A stretch of DNA of 62,237 bases, from assembly GCA_049999725.1 (NCBI GenBank), contig JBNGIS010008459.1, positions 1 to 62,237 of the forward strand. The letters are read 5' to 3'. A program made the position numbers and the translations under genes. The notes below the pieces were generated by a model, which was given only the letters and a program-made list of their open reading frames with translations, had not been told where the DNA came from and searched no databases. Positions 21,465-32,034 of this stretch are shown in pieces; within the stretch, counting starts at the first letter, position 1, and each line of letters opens with the position of its first letter. This DNA comes from Haplomitrium mnioides (lineage: Eukaryota; Marchantiophyta; Haplomitriopsida; Calobryales).

Positions 21465-22540
21465 GGATATGAACCAAACTCCTATAGAAGAGTTCAACTC
21501 CAAGTGTCACATTTCTATTCGAGTAACGCCTAAGCAAATGCAGCGAGATTTTCTTGGAATGTATACGTATTTGTTTTCATATGAGTTACCAGCAATTGAG
21601 TTGTAACAGAAAATTAAAAAATCATGAAGGCGAGTTCGAGCAATCTAGAAGGAGGAGCTTGAATGATGGCAAAGTTAGAAGAACTCCAAATAGCTCTTAT
21701 AGCAAGCCAACAACAAACAAATATGTTGATGGCAATGCGGTTGCAACAAGAAAACAGAGAAGGGAGTCGAGAAACACTACTTCAAAAGATGAGTAAGTCG
21801 TGTAAAGTGGACACTTATGGATGAAGCTGCATGGTAGGTGTCATAGAAGGATGGGTGTATCGGATGGAAGTTCACATGTCATATTATTCGCATGCGTCAG
21901 ATTTGGAGAAGGGACTATTTACAAGATCCTTTTTAACGGAGCACGTATCTATTTGGCTACAAGGTTGGGAGCGACAAAAAATGCACGAGGAGAACAACTT
22001 TTGTGAAGCAGTCTTTAAGAGGGCTTTCTACAAAATTTCAAAGTAGTAGACTCTATATTAACCGCAAGGACTAAGCTTTGGGAATTAGAGCAACAAGGCA
22101 GTGTTGCAAGGTACATTGAAGAGTTTCGAAGCCTACAAGTCCAAATTGAAGACATGAGTTTAGCCAAAACCCTTGACAAACTTTTGCAAGGATTAAAAAG
22201 GAAGATTCGAGAGGAAGTTATGATGTGCAACCCGAAGGATGTTAACGAAGCCATCTCATTTGCTCAAAGAATTGAAGGAACATTGGGGATTGTGCAAACA
22301 TGAGGGAATTATGGCCCAATGCCTATGGAGTTGGGAGATATTCGAAGAAAAGATTTCAATCGCCCCAATCAATAACCAAGAGGACTACACAATGCTATAG
22401 AAAGAAGAACTGAAGAATGACGAGAAACACAAACATGTTATAATTGTGGGCGAATATGGCATATTACACCGAATTGTAGAGTAGTCCGACGTAATCAAAG
22501 GCGAGTGTTTTGATGGCCTCTTCATAATGTCAATAATGGA
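21465..22540 (+). pseudogene. Family B gag with CCHC zinc knuckle
   Basis: The frame starts near MNQTPIEEFN and includes a capsid segment that corresponds to WLQGWERQKMHEEN and ELEQQGSVARYIEEFRSLQVQ-like sequence, typical of retrotransposon gag. It ends with CYNCGRIWHITPNC (22433-22474), a C-x2-C-x4-H-x4-C nucleocapsid knuckle. Stops and small shifts split the frame into several pieces. Confidence 0.82.
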
Positions 22541-23990
22541 GAAGAAGAAGAATGTCAAGGAAACGAGGGGTACTAGTAAAAAAACCTCGTGGTTTTATTG
22601 GGACAAAGAAGAAAAGCGAAGAAAAGTTTCAAAAAAAGCAAATATACTATATAGAAAAACAAAAAAATGGAGGACTAATTGTGGTTGATGGATGGATGGA
22701 AGGATCGGCAATCAGAGTTTTGGTGGACTCCGGAGCGGAAGAAAATTATCTATCATGAGCGATATCCTTGAAGTTGAAATTGCCAATTGCAAAAGAAGAG
22801 CATGAGGTGGTTGAAATGGCAAATGGCCAAAGTGAGCCTATTGAACATTTGTCTCAAACTATAGCTCTATATATCGGCAATTATAAAGAGAATTGGGAGT
22901 GGAAGATCACAACATTGGCGAGATATGATGCGATTCTTGGAATGAAATGGCTAAGAAGATATAACCCACAAGTAGATTGGCGTAAGAGTACACTCACGAC
23001 TTCTCAATGGAAGATTCGGCGAGAGAGAGTACGACCTCATTCGAGGCACCTACCCTTATATGTGATTGGAGCACATTCAATCAAAAAACAAGATGTATTT
23101 TTGGAGCTCATACGTGAACTCGCAGTTGAGAAAGAGGACTCAAAGCATAAAGTTCTCCATGATCTTCAAGGTATTTTGAAGGAGTTTCACGACGTCTTTC
23201 CCAATGATTTACCCCATAGATTGTTGCCCAAACGATGCATTGATCATAAGATTGAGGTTATTCTAGGAAGTATTCCACCATGCAAAGCCCCGTATCGATT
23301 GCCTCCTCATGAACTTGAGGAATGCACATCTTAGATTACTAAGTTGTTGGAGAAGGGGTTCATTCAGCCAAGCATATCTTCTTATAGTGCACCAATATTA
23401 TTTGTGAAGAAGAAAGATGGGAGTATGAGAATGTGTATCGACTATTGAGCACTCAACCAACAAATGGTGAAAAATAAATATTCATTACCTAGAATGGATG
23501 ATTTGTTTGATCAACTTCAAGGAGCAAATTACTTCACAAAGTTAGATTTGAGAAGCATATATAATCAAATCCAAATTGCAGAAGTTGATATGCAAAAAAC
23601 AACATTTCAAAGTCGATATGGGTATTTTGAATACCTTGTTATGCCTTTTGGATTAACTAATACTCCTGCTACATTTATGAGTCTTATGAATGATATTTTT
23701 TGATCTTATTTGGATAATTTTGTTATTGTCTTTTTGGACGACATTCTCATTTACAGCAAGAATCTTCAAGAGCATCAACAACACCTTCATACGGTATTAA
23801 AGGTACTTCGAAATCACAAGTTATATGTGAAGATGTCAAAATGTGAAATTGGGAAAAGGGAGGTGGACTACTTGGATCATCGTGTGAGTGCATTAGGAAT
23901 CCAATTATAGACGAGAAAGTAGAGGCAATTCGGAAGTGGGAAGCTCTTAGTGATCACACACAACTACGAGGATTTTTGGGGCTAATCGGG
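22541..23990 (+). pseudogene. Family B aspartic protease and reverse transcriptase
   Basis: The protease has VLVDSGAEENYLS (DSG loop) and DAILGMKWL (flap/ILGM). RT follows: [36 protein letters not shown] then a TGA in place of the usual Arg codon, [20 protein letters not shown] with the first catalytic Asp, [15 protein letters not shown], and VIVFLDDILIYSKN holding the FLDD catalytic pair. Stops near 22757, 23333, 23449, 23703 and 23910 break an otherwise continuous polyprotein. Confidence 0.92.
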
Positions 23991-24540
23991 TTTTATCGTT
24001 GATTTGTGAAAGGTTTTGTACAAATAGCAGAACCATTGACCAATTTGCTCAAGAAAAGCCATACATGGATATGAGGAGCTACATAAGAGTTGGTGTTTCA
24101 AGCATTGAAGAAATCACTTCTTCATGCTCATATTCTTAAATGGTATGATTCCAAACGACCAATCAAACTTTCAGTGGATGCATTAGGAAAATCTATAGGT
24201 GGAGTCTTACAACAAGAATGGGAGGATGGTTGGCATCATATTGCCTTCTTTTCTAGAAAGTTAAACGTTGCAGAGCAGAACTACCACACCACAAAACGTG
24301 AAGAATTGGCGATCGTGTTATCAACCAATCATTGGAAGCACTATCTAGGAGATAAAGAGTTTGTGGTCGAAACCGATCATAAGCCTCTTATCTATCTAAA
24401 AACTCAAAAAGAGCTCTCAAAAAAGCATATTCGATGGGTGGAGTGGCAACAACGGTTCCATATGAAGATGGTTTATGTGGAAGGAAAACGTCAGATTGCA
24501 GATACCTTAACACGCATGCCTCAACTCAACATCATGTCTG
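23991..24540 (+). pseudogene. Family B RNase H
   Basis: PIKLSVDALGKSIGGVLQQE is followed by REELAIVLSTNHWKHYLGDK, VVETDHKPLIYL and QIADTLTRMPQLN. These give the D-E-D-D catalytic set of gypsy RNase H. The first part (24000-24080) has stops; from 24090 the frame is open for 229 codons into the integrase. Confidence 0.92.
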
Positions 24541-25500
24541 AAATCACAATTCATCCTACTTGGTGGACAGAGATGTTGGCTGCAGTAAAGACAGATGAAG
24601 AGATCATCGCCGCACAACAAAAGAAGCTGGTGAAAGAAGTGAGAGGATTGATTTTCTTCCAAGATAAGGTATGGGTTCCCAATAATGTTAAGCTTCACTC
24701 TAAAATTTTATATGAAGCACATGATTCCGCAATAGGAGACCATGTTGGAATTGAGAAGACTTTGGACAATCTTCAATGAGTTTACTATTGGCTTAAAATG
24801 CATCACGATATAGAGGAATATGTTTGGAGTTGCTTGGCTTGTCAACAAAACAAGGCTACCAACCTTGAACAAGGAGGCTTGTTGCAACCGTTACCTATCC
24901 CCAATCACCGATGGGAGCATGTGAGTATGGATATTATGTGTGAGCTACCTCATACTTCTGTGGGCTATAATGCTATTGTTGTTTTTGTGGACAAGCTTAG
25001 CAAAATGATTCATATTCGTCCAACTACCAAATCAGTGACAACACCTGAGCTAGCACAAATTTATTTGGAGGCAGTCTACTCGCATCATAGCATTTCCAAA
25101 GTTACTATTTTGGATCGAGGCACTCAATTCACCAACATGTTTTAGCACACTATATTTGGTCTTCTCAAGACTAAATTGGCTATGTCTACTACTTATCACC
25201 CAGAATCTGATGGTCAAACTGAACGGGCCAACTATACCATTGAGGATATGCTACGAGCTTTCACTTTGGAAGAACAAGCGGAATGGGGTTGGCTACTACC
25301 TCTTGTGGAGTTCTCATACAATAACTCCATCAATAGTTCCACATGTGCCACACCTTTCTTTTTGATATATGGTGAGCATCTTACCACAATCTCTAGTCTT
25401 CAACATGCATCATCATCGACCTCTAAGAGTCCAGCCGTTGATGATTTCCTTCATCTTCTACATCTTGGAATTCGATGAGCTAAGGAAAAACTAGAAGTTG
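24541..25500 (+). pseudogene. Family B integrase
   Basis: The zinc region has HDSAIGDHVG and CLACQQNK (HHCC). The core has VSMDIMCELP (first Asp), TILDRGTQFTNMF (second Asp) and YHPESDGQTERANYT (Glu), so the DDE triad is intact. Stops near 24778 and 25144 lie at positions that are codons in the related copy B2. Confidence 0.92.
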
Positions 25501-26009
25501 CTCGTAACTGACAAAAGCAATATGTTGATACTCATCGTCGCGAGGTGACCTTTGCTGTCGGTGACCAAGTCTAGCTCTCCACGTCCAATCTTCCTTTGCT
25601 TCATTCGCGTAAGTTTGGTGCTTGTTTTATTGGTCCTTTTGCTATCTTTGCTCGCATTGGAGAAGTTGCATATCAGTTGGTTTTACCTTCTCACATGAAG
25701 ATTCATCCGGTCTTTCATGTCTCTTTACTCTGGGATTTTGTCCCTCGCTCTGCCACTTTTACCAGTACCCAAGAACCCCCTCCACCACTTGAGCTTATTG
25801 ATGGTTATGAAGAGTATGAGGTTGAACAACTCTTGAAGAAACATATGCGGCACCGCGGTCGTCGTGAGATTGTGGAATATTTGGTTCGTTGGAAAGACTA
25901 CCCTCTTTATGAAGCTACTTGGAAGCCCTTGGAGAATTTGACTAATGCCTCCGCACTTGTCCACTCTGTTGAGAACTCTCTTACTCGCAATGAGGACGTT
26001 GCCTCTTAA
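25501..26009 (+). pseudogene. Family B integrase C-terminus and chromodomain
   Basis: The frame from 25596 is open for 137 codons: a GPF motif with VAYQLVLPSHMKIHPVFHVS, then YEEYEVEQLLKKHMRHRGRR and EYLVRWKDYPLYEATWKPLE, a chromodomain with the RWK-Y-P-ATW signature. Chromodomains steer such elements to methylated-histone chromatin. The reading frame ends at TAA 26007-26009, next to the polypurine tract. Confidence 0.92.
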
Positions 26010-26022
26010 AAGGGGGGAGGAC
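26008..26022 (+). promoter_or_regulatory. Polypurine tract of family B element
   Basis: AAAAGGGGGGAGGACT lies directly before the 3' LTR start and overlaps the pol stop codon. The same tract, inverted, adjoins the LTR of copy B2 at 60459-60475. Confidence 0.9.
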
Positions 26023-26590
26023 TGTAATGATCACTAACTTTAGTAAGCCATGACCAAAAAAATAGTGTCAACTATGTCTAGAAAGATATTACTAAGCTAG
26101 AGTAGCAAAAAGAGATTGCTATTATAGAGAATTGGACACGTGGCAAGATGAGAGACAGTCAACGAATTAGAGTAAAAGAGGGAGTCTAGATAAAGGCACG
26201 TGGCAAGCGGAGAATTCAAGTAAAGAGAAGGTTCTAAAGATAAAGACACGTGGCAGAAGGAGAATTAAAGAGAGAAAGATAAAGACACATGGCAGAAGGA
26301 GAATTAAAGAGAGATGGAAGGTTCTAAAGATAAGGACATGTGGCCGAAGGAGAATAAAAGTAAAGAGTGGTCCAATCAAAGTGAGAGAGAAAAGAGCGGT
26401 CCAATTAGAAGAGGATAGAAAAGGAACCAATAAGGTTCCTCCACCTATGTAAGCAAGGAGCTTTCTATCAAGTATATAAAGAAGCGAGAGTGCCTTGTTT
26501 GGCAGCTCTTACCTTATGGGTTTTTGAAGTCCTTGTGTGCTTCTCTTGTATGTGTTTGTGCTAACTTGTGCGTATGTAAGTAGTGTTACA
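26023..26590 (+). repeat. Family B 3' LTR with repeated G-box motifs
   Basis: The 568 bp begin TGTAATGATCAC and end GTGTTACA. U3 contains CACGTGGC at 26137, 26197 and 26247, plus one-mismatch copies at 26286 and 26337, embedded in a repeated RGAYACGTGGCAGAAGGAGAAT-type unit of about 40-90 bp. TATATAAAG near 26473 is a good TATA box. Right of the LTR is family A RNase H/RT sequence. Confidence 0.92.
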
Positions 26591-27648
26591 TAAAATCAAC
26601 TACACAATGCACATTTAGACTATATGGATGTAGAATAAGACAAGAAGAGACTGCATCCTTGAGTTGTTGAAATGTCGCTTGCTCTTTGGCGGTCTATTGA
26701 AACTTGACCTCTTTGCCTAGTAGATCTATAAGTGGTGCAGCAATATGCGCATAATAATGGATGAATCGTTGATAGAAGCTTGCCAATCCATTGAAGGTAC
26801 TAATATCCTTTGCCTCTTTTGGTGTTGGCCACTCTGTAATAACCTTGATTTTCTCTTCTTCCATTTTGATACCAATCGCAAACACATTGTCGCTAGGTAA
26901 CTAGCCTCTTGCTTTCAAAATTTTCACTTCGATCTGTTGCAAAAAAAACTTCCAATTGTGCAATCTTTGCAATACTTCTTTTAGATGATTGTGATGCTCA
27001 ACTTTAGTTTTACTAAAAATAAATGGCTTGAGCATTAATGAGACCAAATGTAAGAACCTTCCACTAAAAATGTCCATACCTCATGCAAAACGTTGTCTTC
27101 GGCACATCACTTGGCTTGATAGGAATTCGCCAATAACTACTTCAAAGATACAGCTTGGAAAAAAACTGCACACCACTCAATTGATCCAACAAATCATCAA
27201 TATGCGGTAAAGGATAATCATTATTTACAGATTGATTGTTCAAATCGCGATAATCTATACAAACACAAAATCTAATATCTTTCTTCAGTACAAAGAATAT
27301 TGGTGCTCTTCAATACGCAACACTATGTTGAATGAAATCCTTCTCAAGAAGATCTGTCAAGGTCTTTTGAGGCTCTTCTAACTCTTAGGCGATAACCGAT
27401 ATATAGGCCGATTATAGGAAGTATTTCTTGGTATTAACTCAATTAGAAAAGGCATTCCAAGAGAATCTCGCAACCTTTTTGGAAAATCATCTGGAAACAC
27501 ATCTGAAAACTCCTTCAAAATATCATGAATCATTGAAGTCGGTACAGATTTCCCTCCCTCCCTATTCAAGTTCACGATAGGCTTGATTCATACAACAAAG
27601 AAAGGAAACTCTTTCTCCATCAATGCATTATGCTGAATTCATTTGGAG
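26591..27648 (-). pseudogene. Family A RNase H/RT remnant (copy A2)
   Basis: It is collinear with 45655-46760 of copy A1. On the reverse strand it reads ILKEFSDVFPDDFPKRLRDS (start of RT) and, nearer the B element, KVITEWPTPKEAKDISTFNG followed by FYQRFIHYYAHIAAPLIDLL (RT/RNase H connection). Sequence joins an LTR fragment near 27648, so protease and gag are deleted. Confidence 0.85.
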
Positions 27649-27878
27649 GGAACTCTAGAATGGGGAGTGGGGCTATAAAGCCCATCTATTTATACAATAG
27701 AAGAGGGTGTCATCCCTCTTTCTTCACTTACAAGTCACTTCTAATTTCAACACTAGAACTCTAAAAGTGACTTCGAACGCAAGTAATCTAATCTCAACCC
27801 TATAAGTGACCCCTTACCACTTCCTTCACTCCTCTCTATTTATTATAAATACCACAACCTCATGCTTGTACTATTACA
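27649..27878 (-). repeat. Family A 5' LTR fragment (copy A2)
   Basis: It matches the second half of the LTRs at 19483 and 43325, from GGAACTCTAGAATG to CTTGTACTATTACA. It is followed by TTGTC, the partner of TTATC at the other end. Confidence 0.88.
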
Positions 27879-27994
27879 TTGTCCATCTTATGGTGCTACT
27901 TAGGATTTGTGTTCTAACTTGAAAATGCTCCAGATGCTATATGAATGTTTGATAGTGCCAACAGTTATGAGAGTGTCATCAATTAGAAGACGAC
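27879..27994 (+). pseudogene. Gypsy family C chromodomain, last part
   Basis: Directly after the family A LTR the frame reads SYGAT, a stop in place of Trp, then DLCSNLKMLQ, the end of a chromodomain (ATWEP..NLKNA pattern) that began at 19380-19482. The pairing of both halves confirms that family A inserted into family C. A short tail with RRR follows. Confidence 0.8.
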
Positions 27995-28675
27995 TGTTAT
28001 ATAATAGTACAAATGTAAGATTGTAAAAAATAGAGAGGAATTAAGAAAAATGGTAGTGAACATAAATTTGGTAGTCACTTCCAAAGTGATAGTGATCACA
28101 AATTGTGGTGAGAATAGTAGTAAATATAATTCTGAAGATGAGATAAAGTTACTTTTAGGTTGGGAAGTTAAAATAGCTTCTAAGTGAAGCAAGCTAAGTG
28201 ATAACTTTTCCATAAATATAAATAGAAAAGTATTATTGCCCACCTCTTTATTCCAGAGTTCCTTTCAATTAGTTTGAGTTTTTTCTTGTGTTGTCTTTGG
28301 TGTTATCTAGCTTTGCATTTGGTTGGTTTTGGTGATTGCATATCTTGCTATTTGAGTTTGTCTTTGACTTCTTTCACATTCATCTTTTTTGAACACTAAA
28401 CTTGTATACTCACTTTTTCTACCTCTGAACTTGTATCTTGTTACTCCACCTTTCTAACCTTTTAGCTTTTCTCTTGTTAATCATTTTACTTTTGCAATTT
28501 AGATGTGCTAAGATTTGCATATAGTGTGTAAGTTAACTTACCTTACTTTTAACTTCTATCTTGTTAGATCAATTTAGTTATGGGTTTGATGTGCTCTTAT
28601 TGACTTGCGATTGCTTTCGCTTGCCAATACAAATTCTCTCCAAAGTCTTAAAACATTTTCAAAAAATAGAAACTC
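27995..28675 (+). repeat. Putative 3' LTR of family C gypsy
   Basis: After the polyprotein end, AGAAGACGAC precedes TGTTATATAATAG, a plausible purine tract and LTR start. The segment is AT-rich, without coding, and has a possible TATA motif (TATAAATAG near 28215). The right end cannot be fixed, because no second copy is in the window and it grades into the 60-bp array. Confidence 0.4.
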
Positions 28676-29251
28676 GCTCAAAAAAATTATGACATTTCAT
28701 AAAGTTGAGGTCTCACCAAGTCTAAGACATTTTGGAAAGCTAAAGTCTCTCACCAAAGCTAAGTACCCTTAGAGTGCTAAGTCAAGACATTTTAGAAAGG
28801 TAAAGTCTCTCACCAAAGCTAAGTATGTTGGGAGTGCTAAGTCAAGACATTTTGGAAATCTGAAGTTTTGGAAATCTGAAGTCTCTCACCAAAGCTAAGT
28901 ATGCTAGGAGTGCTAAGTCAAGACATTTTGGAAAGCTGAAGTCTCTCACCAAAACTAAGTATGTTGGGAGTGCTAAGTCAAGACATTTTGGAAAGTTGAA
29001 GTCTCTCACCAAAGCTAAGTATGCTCAGAGTGTTAAGTCAAGACATTTTGGAAAGCTGAAGTCTCTCACCAAAGCTAAGTATGTTGGGAGTACTAAGTCA
29101 AGACATTTTGGAAAGCTGAAGTCTCTCACCAAAACTAAGTATGCTTGGAGTGCTAAGTCAAGACATTTTGGAAAGCTGAAGNNNNNNNNNNTAAGACATT
29201 TTGGAAAGCTGAAGTCTCTCACCAAAGCTAAGTATGCTTGGAGTGCTAAGA
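28676..29251 (+). repeat. 60-bp tandem array (about 9-10 copies, gap inside)
   Basis: The unit repeats at exactly 60 bp, with landmarks GACATTTTGGAAAGCTGAAG, TCTCTCACCAAAGCTAAGTA and GGAGTGCTAAGTC. One copy near 28861 carries a 16-bp partial duplication. Because 60 is a multiple of three, the + strand is open through the last copies and encodes a 20-residue repeat, KSLTKAKYAWSAKSRHFGKL. Copies are about 90-97% alike, so the array is fairly young. A 10-N gap at 29182-29191 means its true length is unknown. Confidence 0.95.
29182..29191. other. Assembly gap (10 N) within the 60-bp array
   Basis: Ten Ns break the array mid-unit. The phase after the gap is shifted, so the gap stands for an unknown number of collapsed copies. 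Confidence 0.95.
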
Positions 29252-30043
29252 GGAAAAACGTCCAGCAATAGTTCTCATGCAAAGGATTGACTTTTGTAAA
29301 CCCACATATTAGCTTCGAAGGAAAGTTGTCGTCTACGAAGGAGTCTGCTTATCTCTCTAAACCCAACAATTCAAATTTGTCTACTCAACTGTTATTAAAT
29401 TTAATGAGACCAAAGTGGCAACAGGCAGCGACACTTCGGTGTTGCGCAGCGCGTGCACATGAACCCAGGCGGTGCAGTGCAGTGCAGCTGCCTTTACGAG
29501 CGTATGCAACTCATGAATGCCCGTGTGATGAGAAACCGTGTTCGCAGTACAATACAAATGCTTTATGTCACCTGTTGTTACAGTTGTCAAGCCAGTATCA
29601 CAGGATGCTTTCCAAATAAGTAGATCCGTGCATTTGCCAGCTAACAGTAGCCCCCAGGAAGTCGGTCATTTCGGAGGGCTGTTTGTCTATTTTATCGTGG
29701 TCCCACCAGGAGCTTTTGATGCATCTTTACTACAAAAATGCCGATGAAAAGAAGCAATTCCACACAAATAGACGAGAACTTCGTACTGTAAATCACAACT
29801 TTACAGACAAATAGTGTTGGCTAAGTGTCACTTTTATTCTAATAGTTTGCGGACACAACACATTTTCCAAAATAAAGTCAAAAGTATATGCTGCAATGAG
29901 TTGGTAGAGACCAAACGAGTCCCTGTGGGGTTCTTTACAATCAACATGACGCAAGATTTATAGTACATATATCTCCGGGCAACTATGGGTACCTTGACAG
30001 TGGGCTGACAGGGAGGACAGGTACTCTACTCTTGCACCTCGGT
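29252..30043. other. Intergenic region downstream of the chitinase gene
   Basis: No coding sequence is supported. The part next to 30043 should hold the 3' UTR of the reverse-strand chitinase gene. GC content rises between 29420 and 29530 (GTGCAGTGCAGTGCAGC), without a recognisable element. Confidence 0.4.
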
Positions 30044-31542
30044 TTATGCAAAAGCAAGGCCACTGTCAATGGTTGGCAGCATTCCTTGTAGGCCACAATC
30101 AAGATTGTCTCCAGCATCAACATTGAAGTATCCCAGGAAGGTCTGATAATGAGAGATACGATCTTGTCCTCTGGGATCAGGACCATGGCCACATTCAATT
30201 TGCCCAGCTAAGATGTTCGTGGTCATCCCAAATCCCGGGTAACGGAACGAACTAGTGTCATTCTTGGTTGGTTTCCAAGCACCCGTCATAACCTCATGCG
30301 GAGACGGGTTTGGTTTGAAGGATGTCATCCAGTACCACATTGCTGACGCAAACGCTAGAGTGGCATTATTTGATAGATACTCAGGATGGTGAAGTCCATC
30401 GAAACCAAGGGCCAATCCAACCGGGCCATAATTACCATTCCTGACAATAACAAGGGTTCGCACGTCAAGATTGAGATTTGAGTTCTACTCAAAGCCTAAT
30501 GACCGGAGTCTGTAGTATATATGACACTTGAGAGTCCTTGAAATTCGAAAACCGGGCATGGATGCTTTCAGAACATACATCACATGCACTCATGACATAC
30601 TGTTAACAGACTACCAGACGGAAACTCTGAATTCAATGCTATCGGAGGACGTAGAAAATCGCACAAAGAAATAGCTTACCCACAAACTGAAAACCCGCCT
30701 CGAGGATGATAACTCACTCCATTCACACACGGATAATAATAGCTTGGCTTGCAGTAGAGGGACGAAGGTGAGAGTTCCTGATTATAGCAGAGACCCCAAG
30801 CATAGGGTCCCATAAGAGCTCTTGACCAGCCGCCTGCCAACAATGCAGCCCTCGAGTTTAGGTCCTGATCACTCTGTTAAAAATGAGCATCCAAAACAAC
30901 TGCATCTATCCCTAAAAGAAAGTTCACTCCGAGAGAGCGAATCCAGTGGAAGGTACCGTTACTTGGCCTCCACAAGTAACTCTTTACAACAGAACTTTGC
31001 ATAGAACTGAAGTTCAATACAAATCTGGCTTCAAAGTGAAGAACGCAACTAGCATTGCAAACCTTCGACAACCACACAGGCCAACACCTACAAAAGATAC
31101 ATCGATGATCTAGTTGAGATAAAGCTTCGAGACCCATGAAATGTGAACAAAATCACATTTGCTTGCCTTCAAACACAATGCAGAAAGATTTGAGAGAGAG
31201 CGAAGGCAAGAAAATGTTACAAGTAGTTTCGTGGGCCACGTGGGCTAAGAAGGCAGCTAGCTCCCGCTTCTGCATGTCTTGACCTCCAACCAGTGCAAAG
31301 CCTTTATCCTTGAACATGGCAGCCGCATCCAGAAACGAATCATAGGTCCAGAAGTACATCGCATGCGCCGTTGGATTATTACGCTGAGGAAAAAGGCTTT
31401 CAAAAGTCTGCGCGGACAAAATCTGTTCCACAGTCTTGTTATCAGAGGTGAGAAGAGAAAGATGATCCGTTGCATTCACCTTGCACGCCAACGTTAACAA
31501 CAGCACCCCCACCACCACCTCCCTCCACGCTGTTGCCCCCAT
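30044..31542 (-). CDS. GH19 chitinase-family protein, secreted, chitinase-like active site
   Basis: Three exons: 31542-31221, 30833-30680 and 30440-30044. All splice sites are GT-AG (donors T^GTAAC and GG^GTAAGC; acceptors GGCAG^ and GTCAG^), and the phases join to a 290-residue protein. The start is ATG 31542-31540. A signal peptide (EVVVGVLLLTLACKVNA) precedes a single GH19 domain with no chitin-binding module. Motifs are ELAAFLAHVAHETTCGW, PYAWGLCYNQE, HPEYLSNNATLAFASAMWYW, GAWKPTKND and GDNLDCG. Both catalytic acids of active GH19 enzymes (the Glu of HET and of NQE) are kept. The substrate-binding GRGPxQLSxNYNYG is PRGGFSVCGNGNYG, losing the usual Gln and Ser. Plant chitinase-like proteins of the CTL1 group show comparable changes and act in cell-wall assembly. 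Whether this one hydrolyses chitin cannot be told. It is the only intact host-type gene here. Confidence 0.9.
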
Positions 31543-31740
31543 CTCGCCCACCCGCACTCTCCTCTCCTCTCCTCTCCTCCGATCCGACTCTTCCTGCGCC
31601 TCACTTCAAAATGCTTCCCAAACCGCTAAATCATAGCCACCAGCCGATGCGTCAAGGGGGTGGGTCAGGGGTATGGCATGATATCACATGGCATGGCATG
31701 GCATGGCATGATGTTGAGACAACATATGAGTACCATCTAA
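31543..31740 (-). promoter_or_regulatory. Upstream region of the chitinase gene with GA-repeat and CATGG repeat
   Basis: On the coding strand a (GGAGA)n run (31557-31580) lies just before the start codon and is probably in the 5' UTR. GA-repeats are common in plant 5' UTRs and core promoters. Further out, four CATGG pentamers occur at 31687-31710. No convincing TATA box is seen. Confidence 0.45.
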
Positions 31741-32034
31741 GCTGAACTACTTTTGTGTGCCCTTCAAGAAGTGTAGGTTAGTTGGTTGTTTTGCCAATCA
31801 ATTATATTCAATTAGATCAACTTGAAAAATAATGTTTTGAAATATTACTTAGTATTAAGATTAATTTGAAAATCCAAGGGTGGAAACTCAAGTGTTTGCC
31901 TCTCAATGCAATCACCCAAATTTGCTTCATAATGAGCATGTCTTTGCAAGATTAGATCAAAAATCAAAGTATGTAGATTCTAGTGCTTCAAGCAACAACC
32001 AATGAAAAGTTGAACAATCAATGAACCAAATAAA
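31741..32034. other. AT-rich sequence, nothing recognised
   Basis: No open frame or repeat is supported between the chitinase upstream region and the duplicated block at 32035. Confidence 0.3.

Larger units (their letters stand above)
20750..26590 (+). mobile_element. Nearly complete family B gypsy chromovirus (B1)
   Basis: In order it holds a truncated 5' LTR, initiator-Met primer site, gag with a CCHC knuckle, aspartic protease, RT, RNase H, integrase, chromodomain, polypurine tract and a 568-bp 3' LTR. It lies inside family A integrase/RNase H sequence. The first ~280 bp of the 5' LTR are missing together with ~900 bp of flanking family A sequence, so a deletion crossed the left junction. 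Several in-frame stops occur, but the domains are clear. It is the best-preserved gypsy polyprotein in the window. Confidence 0.92.
19483..27878 (-). mobile_element. Family A gypsy, copy A2, carrying a nested family B element
   Basis: The outer parts are reverse-strand family A sequence: an LTR at 19483-19837, chromodomain and integrase to 20749, then RNase H/RT from 26591 and an LTR fragment ending at 27878. The flanks are TTATC before 19483 and TTGTC after 27878, a 5-bp duplication with one transition. On both sides they are family C chromodomain sequence that reads through in frame if the insert is removed. Gag, protease and most of the 5' LTR are deleted. About 900 bp of integrase/RNase H is also missing at the B insertion site, by comparison with copy A1. 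Confidence 0.88.

Noticed and set aside
31543-31557. Upstream extension of the chitinase frame to a GTG codon
   Set aside because: A GTG start is not expected in a plant nuclear gene. ATG 31542-31540 gives a good signal peptide.
31470-31745. Forward-strand Pro-rich frame over the chitinase 5' end
   Set aside because: It is the antisense of signal-peptide coding and the GA-rich leader, with no independent support.
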